Shown here piece by piece: positions 23,907-32,845 of a stretch of DNA of 34,463 bases. Position numbers and translations under genes: made by a program. Source of the DNA: Lachnospiraceae bacterium (GTDB lineage: Bacteria > Bacillota > Clostridia > Lachnospirales > Lachnospiraceae); the NCBI GenBank assembly GCA_017620255.1, contig JAFZQU010000048.1:1-34463 (forward strand). Direction: 5' to 3'. The notes below the pieces were generated by a model that worked only from the letters and a program-made list of their open reading frames with translations, was not told the origin of the DNA and did not search any database. How positions within the stretch are numbered: the stretch's first letter is position 1; the number at the start of each line of letters is the position of its first letter.

Positions 23907-24116
23907 ATGGCAGAGAATAACAATGCAGTAACAGAGAAAAGCAAAGGCTGGTTCAAAGGACTGAAGTCAGAGTTTAAGAAGATCGTATGGGAAAGCAGAG
24001 AGAGCGTGACCAGACAGACGATCGCCGTCGTACTGATCTCGCTGGTTCTCGGTATTATCATTACCCTGATCGATACTGCGCTTCAGTTTGGTATCGACAA
24101 ACTGATTTCCTGGTAA
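23907..24116 (+). CDS. secE: Preprotein translocase subunit SecE
   Basis: 69 residues from the ATG at 23907, chosen because GGAGGT lies 6 nt upstream; an upstream TTG at 23880 has no site. SecE is the clamp of the SecYEG channel in the membrane. The short Gram-positive form is seen: an amphipathic segment with WFKGLKSEFKKIVWESRESVTRQT, then a single transmembrane helix (IAVVLISLVLGIIITLIDTAL). It lies 28 nt before nusG, the conserved neighbour. Confidence 0.96.
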   Translation: MAENNNAVTEKSKGWFKGLKSEFKKIVWESRESVTRQTIAVVLISLVLGIIITLIDTALQFGIDKLISW

Positions 24117-24143
24117 GAGCGTAAGAATTATAGGAGAGACAGA

Positions 24144-24677
24144 ATGGCAGAGAACAACAGCACTGAGCCGAATTGGTACGTGGTACACACTTATTCCGGA
24201 TATGAGAATAAGGTAAAGGCCAATATCGAAAAAACAATTGAGAACAGACATCTCGAAGATGAGATTCTGGAAGTGCGGGTACCCATGCAGGATGTTACCG
24301 AAGTAAAGAACGGTTCCCGCAAGACCGTTTCCAAGAAGATGTTTCCGGGCTATGTTCTGATCAACATGATCATGAACGACGTGACCTGGTACGTAGTCCG
24401 CAATACGCGTGGCGTAACGGGGTTTGTAGGACCGGGGAGCAAACCGGTTCCCTTATCCGAGATCGAGATGAAGCCGCTTGGCATCAAGACGGAAAACGTG
24501 GTGATCGATTTTACCGAAGGCGATACCGTCAATGTCATCGCAGGTGTTTGGAAAGACACCATCGGCGTTGTCCAGAGAATGGATATGGGCAAACAGACCG
24601 CAACGATCAACGTGGAATTGTTCGGCCGCGAGACGCCCGTAGAGATCAGCTTCGACGAAATGACCAAATTAAGGTAG
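24144..24677 (+). CDS. nusG: Transcription termination/antitermination factor NusG
   Basis: 177 residues, usual length. The N-terminal NGN domain starts WYVVHTYSGYENKVKANIEKTIENR and includes KMFPGYVLINMIMNDVTWYVVRNTRGVTGFVG. The C-terminal KOW domain has FTEGDTVNVIAGVWKDTIGVVQRMD and VELFGRETPVEISFDEMTKL. NusG binds RNA polymerase and modulates pausing, termination and coupling with the ribosome. The KOW domain reads GVWKDTIG where the common form is GPFxxFxG, a modest variation. Ribosome site AGGAGAG. Confidence 0.98.
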   Translation: MAENNSTEPNWYVVHTYSGYENKVKANIEKTIENRHLEDEILEVRVPMQDVTEVKNGSRKTVSKKMFPGYVLINMIMNDVTWYVVRNTRGVTGFVGPGSKPVPLSEIEMKPLGIKTENVVIDFTEGDTVNVIAGVWKDTIGVVQRMDMGKQTATINVELFGRETPVEISFDEMTKLR

Positions 24678-24737
24678 TGGGAGGGATACCATTTTCCCGG
24701 CAACCACATTCCAACATTAAGACAGGAGGAAAAGTAA

Positions 24738-25163
24738 ATGGCAAAGAAAGTTGAAGGTTACATCAAACTTCAGATCCCCGCCGGCAAAGCAACACCGGCA
24801 CCCCCGGTTGGCCCTGCACTCGGTCAGCACGGTGTAAACATCGTTGAATTCACAAAGCAGTTCAACGCAAGAACAGCAGACAAGGGCGATGTGCTCATCC
24901 CCGTTGTCATCACGGTTTATGCAGACAGAAGTTTCAGTTTCATCACCAAGACTCCGCCTGCTGCAGTTCTGATCAAGAAGGCATGCAATATCAAGTCCGG
25001 TTCGGGCGTTCCGAACAAGACCAAGGTTGCTACGCTTTCCAAGGAAAAATGCAGAGAGATCGCTGAGATCAAAATGCCGGACCTGAATGCGGCATCCATC
25101 GAAGCGGCAATGAGTATGATCGCGGGAACGGCCAGATCCATGGGCGTTACTGTGGAAGAATAG
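24738..25163 (+). CDS. rplK: 50S ribosomal protein L11
   Basis: 141 residues. It begins [35 protein letters not shown], the signature of the L11 N-terminal domain that binds thiostrepton and the GTPase-associated rRNA. The C-terminal rRNA-binding domain ends in [19 protein letters not shown] precedes the ATG. It is followed 12 nt later by rplA. L11 also activates RelA/Rel-type stringent factors. Confidence 0.98.
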   Translation: MAKKVEGYIKLQIPAGKATPAPPVGPALGQHGVNIVEFTKQFNARTADKGDVLIPVVITVYADRSFSFITKTPPAAVLIKKACNIKSGSGVPNKTKVATLSKEKCREIAEIKMPDLNAASIEAAMSMIAGTARSMGVTVEE

Positions 25164-25175
25164 GAGGGGCCATAG

Positions 25176-25865
25176 ATGAAGCACGGAAAGAAATATATAG
25201 AAGCAGCAAAGCAGATTGACCGCGCTACCCAGTACGAACCGACAGATGCGATCGCACTGGTAAAGAAATCGGCAACTGCCAAATTTGATGAAACCATTGA
25301 AGTACATATCAGAACAGGCTGTGACGGACGTCATGCGGAACAGCAGATCCGCGGCGCAGTCGTTCTGCCCCACGGCACAGGCCGTAAGATCCGCGTACTG
25401 GTATTTGCCAAAGGCGACAAGGTTGCAGAGGCAGAAGGTGCAGGCGCAGATTATGTTGGCGGCGACGAGCTGATCCCGAAGATCCAGAATGAAGGATGGC
25501 TTGATTTTGACGTAGTAGTAGCAACTCCCGACATGATGGGTGTTGTAGGACGTCTCGGTAAGGTGCTGGGCCCTAAAGGCTTAATGCCGAACCCGAAGGC
25601 AGGTACGGTAACGATGGACGTTGCCAAAGCCGTTGCCGATATCAAAGCCGGTAAGATCGAGTACAGACTGGACAAGACCAACATCATCCACGTACCGGTC
25701 GGCAAAGCTTCCTTCTCGGAAGAGCAGCTGTCCGATAACTTCAATACGCTGATGGAAGCCATCGTAAAGGCAAAACCGAGCGTACTGAAAGGTCAGTATT
25801 TAAGAAGCATCACGCTGACATCCACGATGGGACCCGGCGTGAAGGTTTCCACAGCAAAATATTGA
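25176..25865 (+). CDS. rplA: 50S ribosomal protein L1
   Basis: 229 residues, typical. Family signatures are [90 protein letters not shown], and [36 protein letters not shown]. It binds the 23S rRNA stalk and often represses its own operon. A strong terminator lies 16 nt after the stop, so transcription does not run into rplJ as it does in many Firmicutes. Confidence 0.98.
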   Translation: MKHGKKYIEAAKQIDRATQYEPTDAIALVKKSATAKFDETIEVHIRTGCDGRHAEQQIRGAVVLPHGTGRKIRVLVFAKGDKVAEAEGAGADYVGGDELIPKIQNEGWLDFDVVVATPDMMGVVGRLGKVLGPKGLMPNPKAGTVTMDVAKAVADIKAGKIEYRLDKTNIIHVPVGKASFSEEQLSDNFNTLMEAIVKAKPSVLKGQYLRSITLTSTMGPGVKVSTAKY

Positions 25866-25880
25866 TCCATGAAAATCACC

Positions 25881-25908
25881 AAAAGGGCATCCTCGGATGC
25901 CCTTTTTT
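25881..25908 (+). terminator. Intrinsic terminator of the rplKA operon
   Basis: AAAAGGGCATCC / GGATGCCCTTTT with a minimal loop (25881-25906), followed by further T's to 25908. It separates the ribosomal genes from the CapA/surface-protein insertion. Confidence 0.92.
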
Positions 25909-25962
25909 CATGCCATGATCATGAGCCATCCGGTATTTCGTAAAGCGTCCCGGCAAGGTTTA

Positions 25963-25971
25963 TGGTATAAT
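25963..25971 (+). promoter_or_regulatory. Extended -10 promoter of the CapA-like gene
   Basis: TGG followed by a perfect TATAAT (25966-25971) forms an extended -10 element 33 nt before the ATG at 26004. No convincing -35 was seen 17 nt upstream. Confidence 0.68.
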
Positions 25972-26003
25972 AGACTGATCATGGAAGATGAAGGAATGAT
26001 GAG

Positions 26004-27518
26004 ATGAGAAAGACTGTACCGGACATAGGGAAGATCATAAAGCGCGGTGTATGTGCAGTGCTGATCCTGTGTCTGTTTTCTGCAATACTGAACGGATGCG
26101 AACCGATCGATGCGATCGGTTCCGCCATGGGGTTTCCGATGAGTTCCGATACGACAAAACCGGATGCGGCAGATCTGCCTGTGACGGTCGAAGAGGGTGC
26201 AAAGCCTGTGATCGTGATCGAGGAGGAGCCGGAGGCAGAGCCGGTGGAGACAGAGGAGGCGGAAGAAGAGATCGAGGAAGAGTATATCCGCGATTATGAG
26301 AACAGGATCTTCTCTGTCACGGCGGCTGAGAAAGACAAGGTGATTCTGCGGTTTGCGGGAGACATCAACTTCTGCGAAGGATACGCCAACATGCGCGTGC
26401 TCCGGGATGAAGAAGGCGGAAACCTGTCCGGATGCATCCTGCCGGAAGTGATCGAGACCATGCAGGCTGCGGACATCATGATGGTGAACAATGAGTTTGC
26501 CTATTCCGACAGGGGAGCCCCGACGGCGAGCAAACAATATACCTTCCGGGCGGATCCTTCCCATGTGACCAAGCTGAACGAACTGGGTGTGGATATCGTC
26601 GCCCTTGCCAACAATCATGCCTATGATTGGGGGCCGGACGCGCTGATGGATACGTTTGATATCTTAGAGGGAGCGGATGTGCCCTATGTTGGCGCCGGCA
26701 GAAATATCAGCGAAGCCATGCAGCCCGTGTATATGAAAGTCAATGGGCGTACGCTTGCCTTTGTCTCGGCAACCCAGATCGAACGCACACCCAATCCGGA
26801 TACCAAAGAAGCCACGGAAGATTCCCCGGGGGTCCTTCGGACACTGGATCCTTCCAAATTTCTGCAGGTGATAGAAGAAGCAGAGAACCATGCTGATTTT
26901 ACCGTTGTATATGTACACTGGGGATCCGAAAACACAGACCTCGTGGAAGCAAGCCAGCGGGAACTGGCAGAGAAATATGCGGATGCAGGTGCCGACCTGA
27001 TCATCGGCGACCATTCCCACTGCCTGCAGGGCATCGACTATGTGAAAGGCGTGCCTGTGTTCTACAGCCTCGGTAATTTCTGGTTCAACTCCAAGACGCT
27101 GGATACCTGCATTGTTTCCGTCACAGTCCTGACGGAGAAGACCACGCCTTCCATGTCTGTTTCCCAGGACGGTGTCACGGAGCCTTCTTATGCGGATACA
27201 CTGCCCATCGAGAGCCTGCAGTTCATTCCCTGTATCCAGAAGAGCTGTCGCACAAGACTTGCGGATCCCGAAGAAGCGGAACGGATCTATGCCTATCTGC
27301 AGGGGATCTGCGACCATGCGAATGTGGGAAGCGACGGACTCATCACCTACAGTGAAGAAAACCGGAACACCCAGGGCGGCGTGAACACATCCCCCTCCCG
27401 CAGTAAGGAGCCGGCAGGAGATGGGACAGGCCTTGTACCGGATCAAAACCCTGTCCAGGATCCAGCAGCGGAAGGGACCGGCGCAGAGGGTACAGTGCAG
27501 GAAGCACCTGCCGAATAA
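26004..27518 (+). CDS. CapA-family lipoprotein (PGA_cap domain, metallophosphatase-like fold)
   Basis: 504 residues. A basic start and hydrophobic stretch end in ILNGC with Cys32, a probable lipobox, so the protein is likely anchored outside the membrane. An acidic linker (about 60-95, rich in E) leads to the CapA domain (about 110-385). Its motifs are RFAGDINF, ADIMMVNNEFAYSD, VDIVALANNHAYDWG, TVVYVHWGSENTD, LIIGDHSHCLQGIDYVKGVPVFYSLGNFWFN. The usual GxHPH is GDHSH here. CapA proteins are best known from poly-gamma-glutamate capsule synthesis, but most homologs are of unknown function and no capB/capC is nearby. The C-terminal ~55 residues are low-complexity (P, G, E, A). The gene is probably co-transcribed with the large secreted protein 48 nt downstream. 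It sits unusually between rplA and rplJ. Confidence 0.85.
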   Translation: MRKTVPDIGKIIKRGVCAVLILCLFSAILNGCEPIDAIGSAMGFPMSSDTTKPDAADLPVTVEEGAKPVIVIEEEPEAEPVETEEAEEEIEEEYIRDYENRIFSVTAAEKDKVILRFAGDINFCEGYANMRVLRDEEGGNLSGCILPEVIETMQAADIMMVNNEFAYSDRGAPTASKQYTFRADPSHVTKLNELGVDIVALANNHAYDWGPDALMDTFDILEGADVPYVGAGRNISEAMQPVYMKVNGRTLAFVSATQIERTPNPDTKEATEDSPGVLRTLDPSKFLQVIEEAENHADFTVVYVHWGSENTDLVEASQRELAEKYADAGADLIIGDHSHCLQGIDYVKGVPVFYSLGNFWFNSKTLDTCIVSVTVLTEKTTPSMSVSQDGVTEPSYADTLPIESLQFIPCIQKSCRTRLADPEEAERIYAYLQGICDHANVGSDGLITYSEENRNTQGGVNTSPSRSKEPAGDGTGLVPDQNPVQDPAAEGTGAEGTVQEAPAE

Positions 27519-27566
27519 ATGATTTTTTCGAATCAATGTATAAATGGAAGAGAGCAGGAGGAAAAC

Positions 27567-30500
27567 ATGCGAAAAACCATTTTGTTTGCAAAACGTACAC
27601 TGACAGGGCTGATGGCGGCTGCGCTGCTTGTGACAGCGCTGCCTTCTTATGCTTTTGCGGCTCAGGTGCCCGCCGAAGAGACGGAAGAGGCGGCTGTACC
27701 GGAAGTGGCAGTGGCACCGGAAGAAGGAACTACGCTGCAGGAAGGGACCGCGCCGGATGAGACGTGGAAGCCGGAGCAGGAACTGCCCCGGGAAGATGCA
27801 GACGGGCCGGCAGATGCGGAGGATGCCGATGTGGCCGGGGAAACGGACGGACCCGGAGAGGAATACAGAGAAGAGCCTTCCGGACAGGAAATAACGGATA
27901 TGGCAGAAGAAGAGGCTGCCATACAGGAGGCAACGGATACGGCTTGGGAAGAAGAGCCGGTCCCGGAAGAGGCATCAGAGGAAGAACGGCTCGGCGCGGA
28001 TGCGGAGAAGATCTTCGTTGTATTTGCAACTGATCACTGTACGATCGAGGTGTACGGCTCCGGAGTGACCAGGGTACAGGAGAATCCGCCGCAGTATAGG
28101 ATCATGCAAAAAACAGTAGAAGGAGAGCTGGAAAATTATACGTCCTTCACCTTCAATGTGAAACCGGATGAGGGCTATACCATGGACAGAAGCAACATGC
28201 CTGTCCCTAGTTGCGGGACCATAAGCGGTTTAGCGCATCCGATGGCAGGTCATGAAAGGGATTTTCAGTATACTGTGAAGGCTCCGGAGGATCCCGGTTA
28301 TTTTACGGGCGAACAGAGCGGTGATATCAAAGTCCTCACCATTCAGATAACGGCTGTAGAGGCTGTGAACGTCACCTTTGATAATACCGGTGTTGCCGGG
28401 CTGAAATTTAGATCGGGCTCAAACGGTTTTGTCAGGAATCTGAAGGGAAATACGGCCGATGTTGTGAAAGGAAAGGATCTGTACATAACAGGGATCACGC
28501 CTGCGGAAGGCTATACGGTGGATGGCGCGACGGTTCAGGCCGGCGCATCGGAAGAAAAGGCCTGGAGCGCAAGTACGCCTGTGAGCAAAGCGGTCAGTGC
28601 AGAAACGCAGGTGAAGGTAACCTGTGTCAGGAAAGAGCATTCATCGGTGGCGGTTACTTACCGGATCGACAAAAAGGAATACGACGAGGATACTTCCAAG
28701 GCATACGTGATCCCTCGTTCCGGCGTAGAGGACGGAAAGACCACAGACGGTGATATCGTCTTTTCCGTGATGGCAAACAGGGGATACATGACAGACAATG
28801 TCAGTTACGTCATCGGAACAGGCGCTGCCGTGACACTGGAGCCGGGAGGAGACGGAAACTATGTCATTGAAAAAGAAATCGTGAAGGCTGCGGAAGCGGC
28901 GAGGAAAAACATACGGATCGATGTGACGACAAAAGGCGCCGAATTCGAGCTGGATGACAGAACGAAGAACGGGTCTGTCTTTGCCACTTCACAGGCCGTT
29001 ATGGGCGAGGGCGATATATGGAACTTTAAAGATCCAGATGTATTTTTTACCTTTACCGTAACTACACCGGTTTCCGTTCTGCCCAAGGTTATGGTCGCGG
29101 GTCAGGAGGCAGACGCCAAGGATTCTGTCATTGACGCCAAATACACAAAGAGGACCTATACCTATACCGTCAAAACGACTGATCTGCAGGATCATACACT
29201 TACGATCTCGGATGAGACGGAATTCTTTACATTGACTGCAGATATATCCGGCAGTGATGCTGTGGATTCTGTGTCGGTTTTGGCGGAGGGACAGTATTAC
29301 AGCCACACGATGGCGGGCAACAGAAAACTTGTTTTTAAGATCCCCGCTTATCAAATGATCACGGTTTCCGCTCCCACATTGAGTTCTTATTACGTGAATA
29401 AGTTTAAATGTGCGCCGGCGGGAGGCGGCATTTTTTCCGTCGATGCCAAAGACAACACTGCCACCTTCAGACTCACAGACACGATGACGGTTACTCCGGA
29501 AGCGGATGGTAACCCGGTGCTGGTGACCCTTGATGAGAATGGGATCAAGAAAGACGTGATCTCAGACAAGGCAACCATTGCCCTTGGTGCTGCCGATACG
29601 CTGAAACTGGCTGTTTGGAGCAAGAACAAACGTGTCTGGATCGAAACGGTCACGGCCAGGATCGGCAAGGCGGATGTTGCAGGATTTGCGAAGAAAAATC
29701 AAGACGCGAAAGGCCGTTATGTCGCCATCGATGCATCAGCTGCCGCAGACAAAGGAACCAAGCCGGTGGTGGTTTCCGTGACCGATGAAACCGGCAAAAC
29801 CTGGACCGTGAATTTTACGGTGGCACAGAATCCTACCACGGTCACCCTGAAGGGCTTCAATAAAAACACCAAAGCTGTGAGCCAGGTCAAAGGCACAAAA
29901 GTATCCTATGGGGTCACCCTAAACAACGGGGCTGCCTACGACAGCATTGCTGTGGATGTGAAAACGGGAGATACGGATAATGAGGCACGTGCCGAATATG
30001 ACGCAGACAGCAGAACCCTTACGGTTTGGACGGAAGACAGAGGAATCCTTACCGATGATGATTTTACGATCAACTTCTATCGTGTGGGTGATTCCCAAAA
30101 AACACCCATCGATACTTTCACGGTGCATCCGACAAAGGCAAATGATTTTGCCGCACCCACCGTTACCCTTACATCCGCAAGCGATATCGATATGACTTTT
30201 TCGCTGTCGATCCCCAGGGCCCTGAAGGATTATGAGAACCTGTATTATCATATAGAAGCAAACGGAGTGGATAACGAGCATTCGGATACGATGGTCCAGG
30301 CTTACAATGAATGGCAGCCGGCCGGCCCGAAGCCTACTTCCTGTCGGATGTATCTGATGAAAGCTCCGGGCAAAGAATGGGGAAACGGCCATGCCAAGAA
30401 GTACAATGTCAAAGTCACAATCATACAGGTTTCGGATGAAAATGGCGGATTTGGCGAAAGTTGCGAAAGCAACTGCTTAGTGAGAGGAAAAACCAAAGAA

Positions 30501-32534
30501 TTAAAGAAGCAGTCCACCAAGGATCCGTATTACGAGACCAAAATGAGCCTGACCAAAAAGACCACAAGCTTCACACTGGGTGAGAAGAATGTTCTCCTTG
30601 CGGTGGCCAAATTCTCCAAGAGCACATCCTACACAGCTGTCGGCAGTGCTTATCTGGCAAATGATGACAGTTGCGAAGAATACAGAGCAGACTGTATGGC
30701 GGAAGGGGACGGAAGCATCATCCTGCCTGGCGAGGAAGACGCGGAGGACCTTATACCCGGCAAATATACCCTTTATGTATGGCCGAAACTTCCCCACGGT
30801 GAAACCTACAGCAAACCTGCGACCATGCCTGTCACCATAAAAGCACCGGTGACAGGGATCGAGATGGATGCGCCCTGCAGCCGGATCTACAAGGCACCGG
30901 GTAAGGCCGCAAGTTTTACCGTAAAAGCAACCTGTTATTCCGAAAATGAACTCGGATCTGTAAAACCCGCAGACAGTAAACTGGTCTGGACGGCAGAGGC
31001 CGTTGATCCGGATTCTTCGCTGAATGATTTCCTTACCTGCAAAGACGGAAAGATCACGATCCAGAAGGGTTATATCTGCAGCGCGGATCCGAACAAAAAC
31101 AAGATCAAGGTCACTGCAAAAGCTGCCGATCTGGGAGATGCGGGAACAGAGAACAGCATGACTTTTACCTTAAGCGCCAATGCGATGGGGATGAACAGCC
31201 TCTCCATCGGCTATATCCGTGGTGTGGACAAAAATCCCACCGCATACATATCTTCCGATTTTAGCGGAGAGTCGATCAGGGTAAACGGTGAGGAGATAGA
31301 CATTAACGATGTAACGGTTTCCGTAACGCCTTCCACCGGCCTGTATATCATCGAAGACCGTGTGTACCCGGAGAAGGCCGGGACATACACCCTCAAGGTG
31401 ACGGCAAAGGATGGCAGTAATCTTTCGATCTCCAAAAAGTTCGCCGTCAAGAACGATGAACTGGATCCGGAGGAACCCTATCTGATCGAAGCGTATCAGC
31501 AGACCGGCAACAATGCGGATTGGTGGATGGATGAGAATATACTGTCATTTGACGGGAATGATACAGCGCAGGCATCCGGCGCGGTATACCTGGTGATCCA
31601 TGTAAAACCCAATACGCTGCACGGATCCTATGAAGATGTTGTGTGTGAAAACAAAGCGAAGGTGGTGCCGGATACAAAAACAGCCAAAAAGGTGAGCATG
31701 GTCGACCTGCCACAGGACTATACGGTCCTGGTCCCCACATCTGATACAGTGAAGGTGAAGGTGTCCTGGCCGGGGGAAGAGAGGATGCTTACCATCAAGA
31801 ACACGCCGCGTGACGGAAAACTGACCCCGAAGATGCCTTTTGAGTTCTACAATCTCGATTTTTCGGATAAAGAACTGGAATTTGGTCTGGAAATAAGTCA
31901 GACTGCCAATTTGAGCGGCTCGTATCTGGCCTTCTCCCCCCTGCCCACGGCTCTCGCAAAGGAAAAGGATGCGGATGCGGCAAGGGATTTCTGCTATAAA
32001 ATGGAAGCCAGGGGTTCCCTGGAAATTGACACGGAAAGAACAAAGGCAGTGTATATCCTGTCAGACGAGCTGGAGAACGTGGTTCAAAACAGGATCGCAA
32101 ACGGAAAGTATACCTGCAATGTATCGCTGGTGGATAGAGACGATCATCCGCTCACGAATCCCGTTCCGGTCACATTCACTATAAAGGATGCGCCGAAACC
32201 GAAAGCACTTCTGAACAAGGCTGTTACTTTCCAGGCTTCCGGCGCGGGAGAAACCCTTACCTTCAAGACCAGGAAAGATGTAGCGTATTTTTCATATGCC
32301 GAAGTGATGGATCCGCTCGAGAACGGGGGTGTGGCCAAATACAAACTGTCAGACTATTTTACCGTAGATTACGGGAACGGAAAACTCGTTCTGGAGAGAA
32401 AGAACAAGGCTCTTCCTGCCGGTGTCACGCAGATGACCGGTTACGTCCGTTACCGGCCGGTAGGGTTGGATTACCATCAGGAGATCGAATGCATCGATCC
32501 TATCACGGTAACCATCACGGATCCCGCGGACTGA
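27567..32534 (+). CDS. Very large secreted protein of unknown function (multi-domain, beta-rich)
   Basis: 1655 residues. The ATG at 27567 is chosen because AGGAGG lies 5 nt upstream and it opens a classical signal peptide (MRKTILFAKRTLTGLMAAAL..., probable cleavage after AFAA, residue 32). A reading from 27519 is less likely. Residues 33-147 are a highly acidic E/A/P/G-rich region. The rest alternates short beta-rich units. Several contain EGYTMD/EGYTVDG segments like repeat units of Gram-positive surface proteins. A later part has Ig-like (Big-type) features (VTGIEMDAPCSRIYKAPGKAASFTVKATC). There is no LPXTG, no C-terminal membrane anchor and no recognisable enzyme motif. The protein ends at a beta strand (PITVTITDPAD). 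It may be a surface adhesin or structural protein held non-covalently or linked to the CapA-like lipoprotein. I do not recognise a specific family. Confidence 0.8.
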   Translation: MRKTILFAKRTLTGLMAAALLVTALPSYAFAAQVPAEETEEAAVPEVAVAPEEGTTLQEGTAPDETWKPEQELPREDADGPADAEDADVAGETDGPGEEYREEPSGQEITDMAEEEAAIQEATDTAWEEEPVPEEASEEERLGADAEKIFVVFATDHCTIEVYGSGVTRVQENPPQYRIMQKTVEGELENYTSFTFNVKPDEGYTMDRSNMPVPSCGTISGLAHPMAGHERDFQYTVKAPEDPGYFTGEQSGDIKVLTIQITAVEAVNVTFDNTGVAGLKFRSGSNGFVRNLKGNTADVVKGKDLYITGITPAEGYTVDGATVQAGASEEKAWSASTPVSKAVSAETQVKVTCVRKEHSSVAVTYRIDKKEYDEDTSKAYVIPRSGVEDGKTTDGDIVFSVMANRGYMTDNVSYVIGTGAAVTLEPGGDGNYVIEKEIVKAAEAARKNIRIDVTTKGAEFELDDRTKNGSVFATSQAVMGEGDIWNFKDPDVFFTFTVTTPVSVLPKVMVAGQEADAKDSVIDAKYTKRTYTYTVKTTDLQDHTLTISDETEFFTLTADISGSDAVDSVSVLAEGQYYSHTMAGNRKLVFKIPAYQMITVSAPTLSSYYVNKFKCAPAGGGIFSVDAKDNTATFRLTDTMTVTPEADGNPVLVTLDENGIKKDVISDKATIALGAADTLKLAVWSKNKRVWIETVTARIGKADVAGFAKKNQDAKGRYVAIDASAAADKGTKPVVVSVTDETGKTWTVNFTVAQNPTTVTLKGFNKNTKAVSQVKGTKVSYGVTLNNGAAYDSIAVDVKTGDTDNEARAEYDADSRTLTVWTEDRGILTDDDFTINFYRVGDSQKTPIDTFTVHPTKANDFAAPTVTLTSASDIDMTFSLSIPRALKDYENLYYHIEANGVDNEHSDTMVQAYNEWQPAGPKPTSCRMYLMKAPGKEWGNGHAKKYNVKVTIIQVSDENGGFGESCESNCLVRGKTKELKKQSTKDPYYETKMSLTKKTTSFTLGEKNVLLAVAKFSKSTSYTAVGSAYLANDDSCEEYRADCMAEGDGSIILPGEEDAEDLIPGKYTLYVWPKLPHGETYSKPATMPVTIKAPVTGIEMDAPCSRIYKAPGKAASFTVKATCYSENELGSVKPADSKLVWTAEAVDPDSSLNDFLTCKDGKITIQKGYICSADPNKNKIKVTAKAADLGDAGTENSMTFTLSANAMGMNSLSIGYIRGVDKNPTAYISSDFSGESIRVNGEEIDINDVTVSVTPSTGLYIIEDRVYPEKAGTYTLKVTAKDGSNLSISKKFAVKNDELDPEEPYLIEAYQQTGNNADWWMDENILSFDGNDTAQASGAVYLVIHVKPNTLHGSYEDVVCENKAKVVPDTKTAKKVSMVDLPQDYTVLVPTSDTVKVKVSWPGEERMLTIKNTPRDGKLTPKMPFEFYNLDFSDKELEFGLEISQTANLSGSYLAFSPLPTALAKEKDADAARDFCYKMEARGSLEIDTERTKAVYILSDELENVVQNRIANGKYTCNVSLVDRDDHPLTNPVPVTFTIKDAPKPKALLNKAVTFQASGAGETLTFKTRKDVAYFSYAEVMDPLENGGVAKYKLSDYFTVDYGNGKLVLERKNKALPAGVTQMTGYVRYRPVGLDYHQEIECIDPITVTITDPAD

Positions 32535-32560
32535 CCGGGATAGAGGAGCAAAGGAATGCC

Positions 32561-32588
32561 GGGGCGCTGCGCATGCGGCGCCCCTTTT
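32561..32588 (+). terminator. Intrinsic terminator after the large surface-protein gene
   Basis: GGGGCGC (32561-32567) / GCGCCCC (32578-32584) stem with a GC-rich, partly self-paired loop, followed by TTTT. It insulates the rplJL promoter just downstream. Confidence 0.85.
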
Positions 32589-32628
32589 ATGACCTGCCAA
32601 AGAGCGGTCCCGAATGGCATAAAAAGTG

Positions 32629-32658
32629 TTGACAGCGGTGTGACGGCTGTGCTATAGT
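32629..32658 (+). promoter_or_regulatory. Consensus SigA promoter of rplJL
   Basis: A perfect TTGACA (32629-32634), an 18-nt spacer and TATAGT (32653-32658) preceded by TGC (extended -10). It restarts ribosomal transcription after the accessory insertion. Confidence 0.9.
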
Positions 32659-32664
32659 AACGAA

Positions 32665-32795
32665 GGTCGCCATGCGGCCGTGCCGAAGACAGTAAGTTTC
32701 CTGTATCAGGAAGTAATTGAGCACCTGCTCTGCTTACCGAGGAGATTTCAGATGTGATCTTTATGTCCTCATGTGTCTTCACGTGAGGATTTTTT
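32665..32795 (+). ncRNA. L10 leader (ribosomal protein autoregulatory RNA)
   Basis: The rplJ leader contains GCCGAAGACAGTAAG (from about 32681) and, across a folded middle with a TTTCCTG-TATCAGGAA stem, CTTACCGAGGAG (to about 32744). This is the conserved pairing and kink-turn-like region of the bacterial L10 leader, which binds the L10(L12)4 complex. It ends in the attenuator hairpin at 32767-32795. Recognised by pattern and position. Confidence 0.88.
32767..32795 (+). terminator. Attenuator terminator of the L10 leader
   Basis: A 9-bp stem CCTCATGTG (32767-32775) / CACGTGAGG (32780-32788) with a TCTT loop and one wobble pair, then A and T6 (32790-32795). It lies 50 nt before the rplJ ATG, after the L10-binding fold. 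Excess L10 could therefore favour premature termination. Confidence 0.85.
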
Positions 32796-32845
32796 CATAT
32801 TGATGCATCGTTTATCGGCACCAATACTAATACAGGAGGTAAAAA

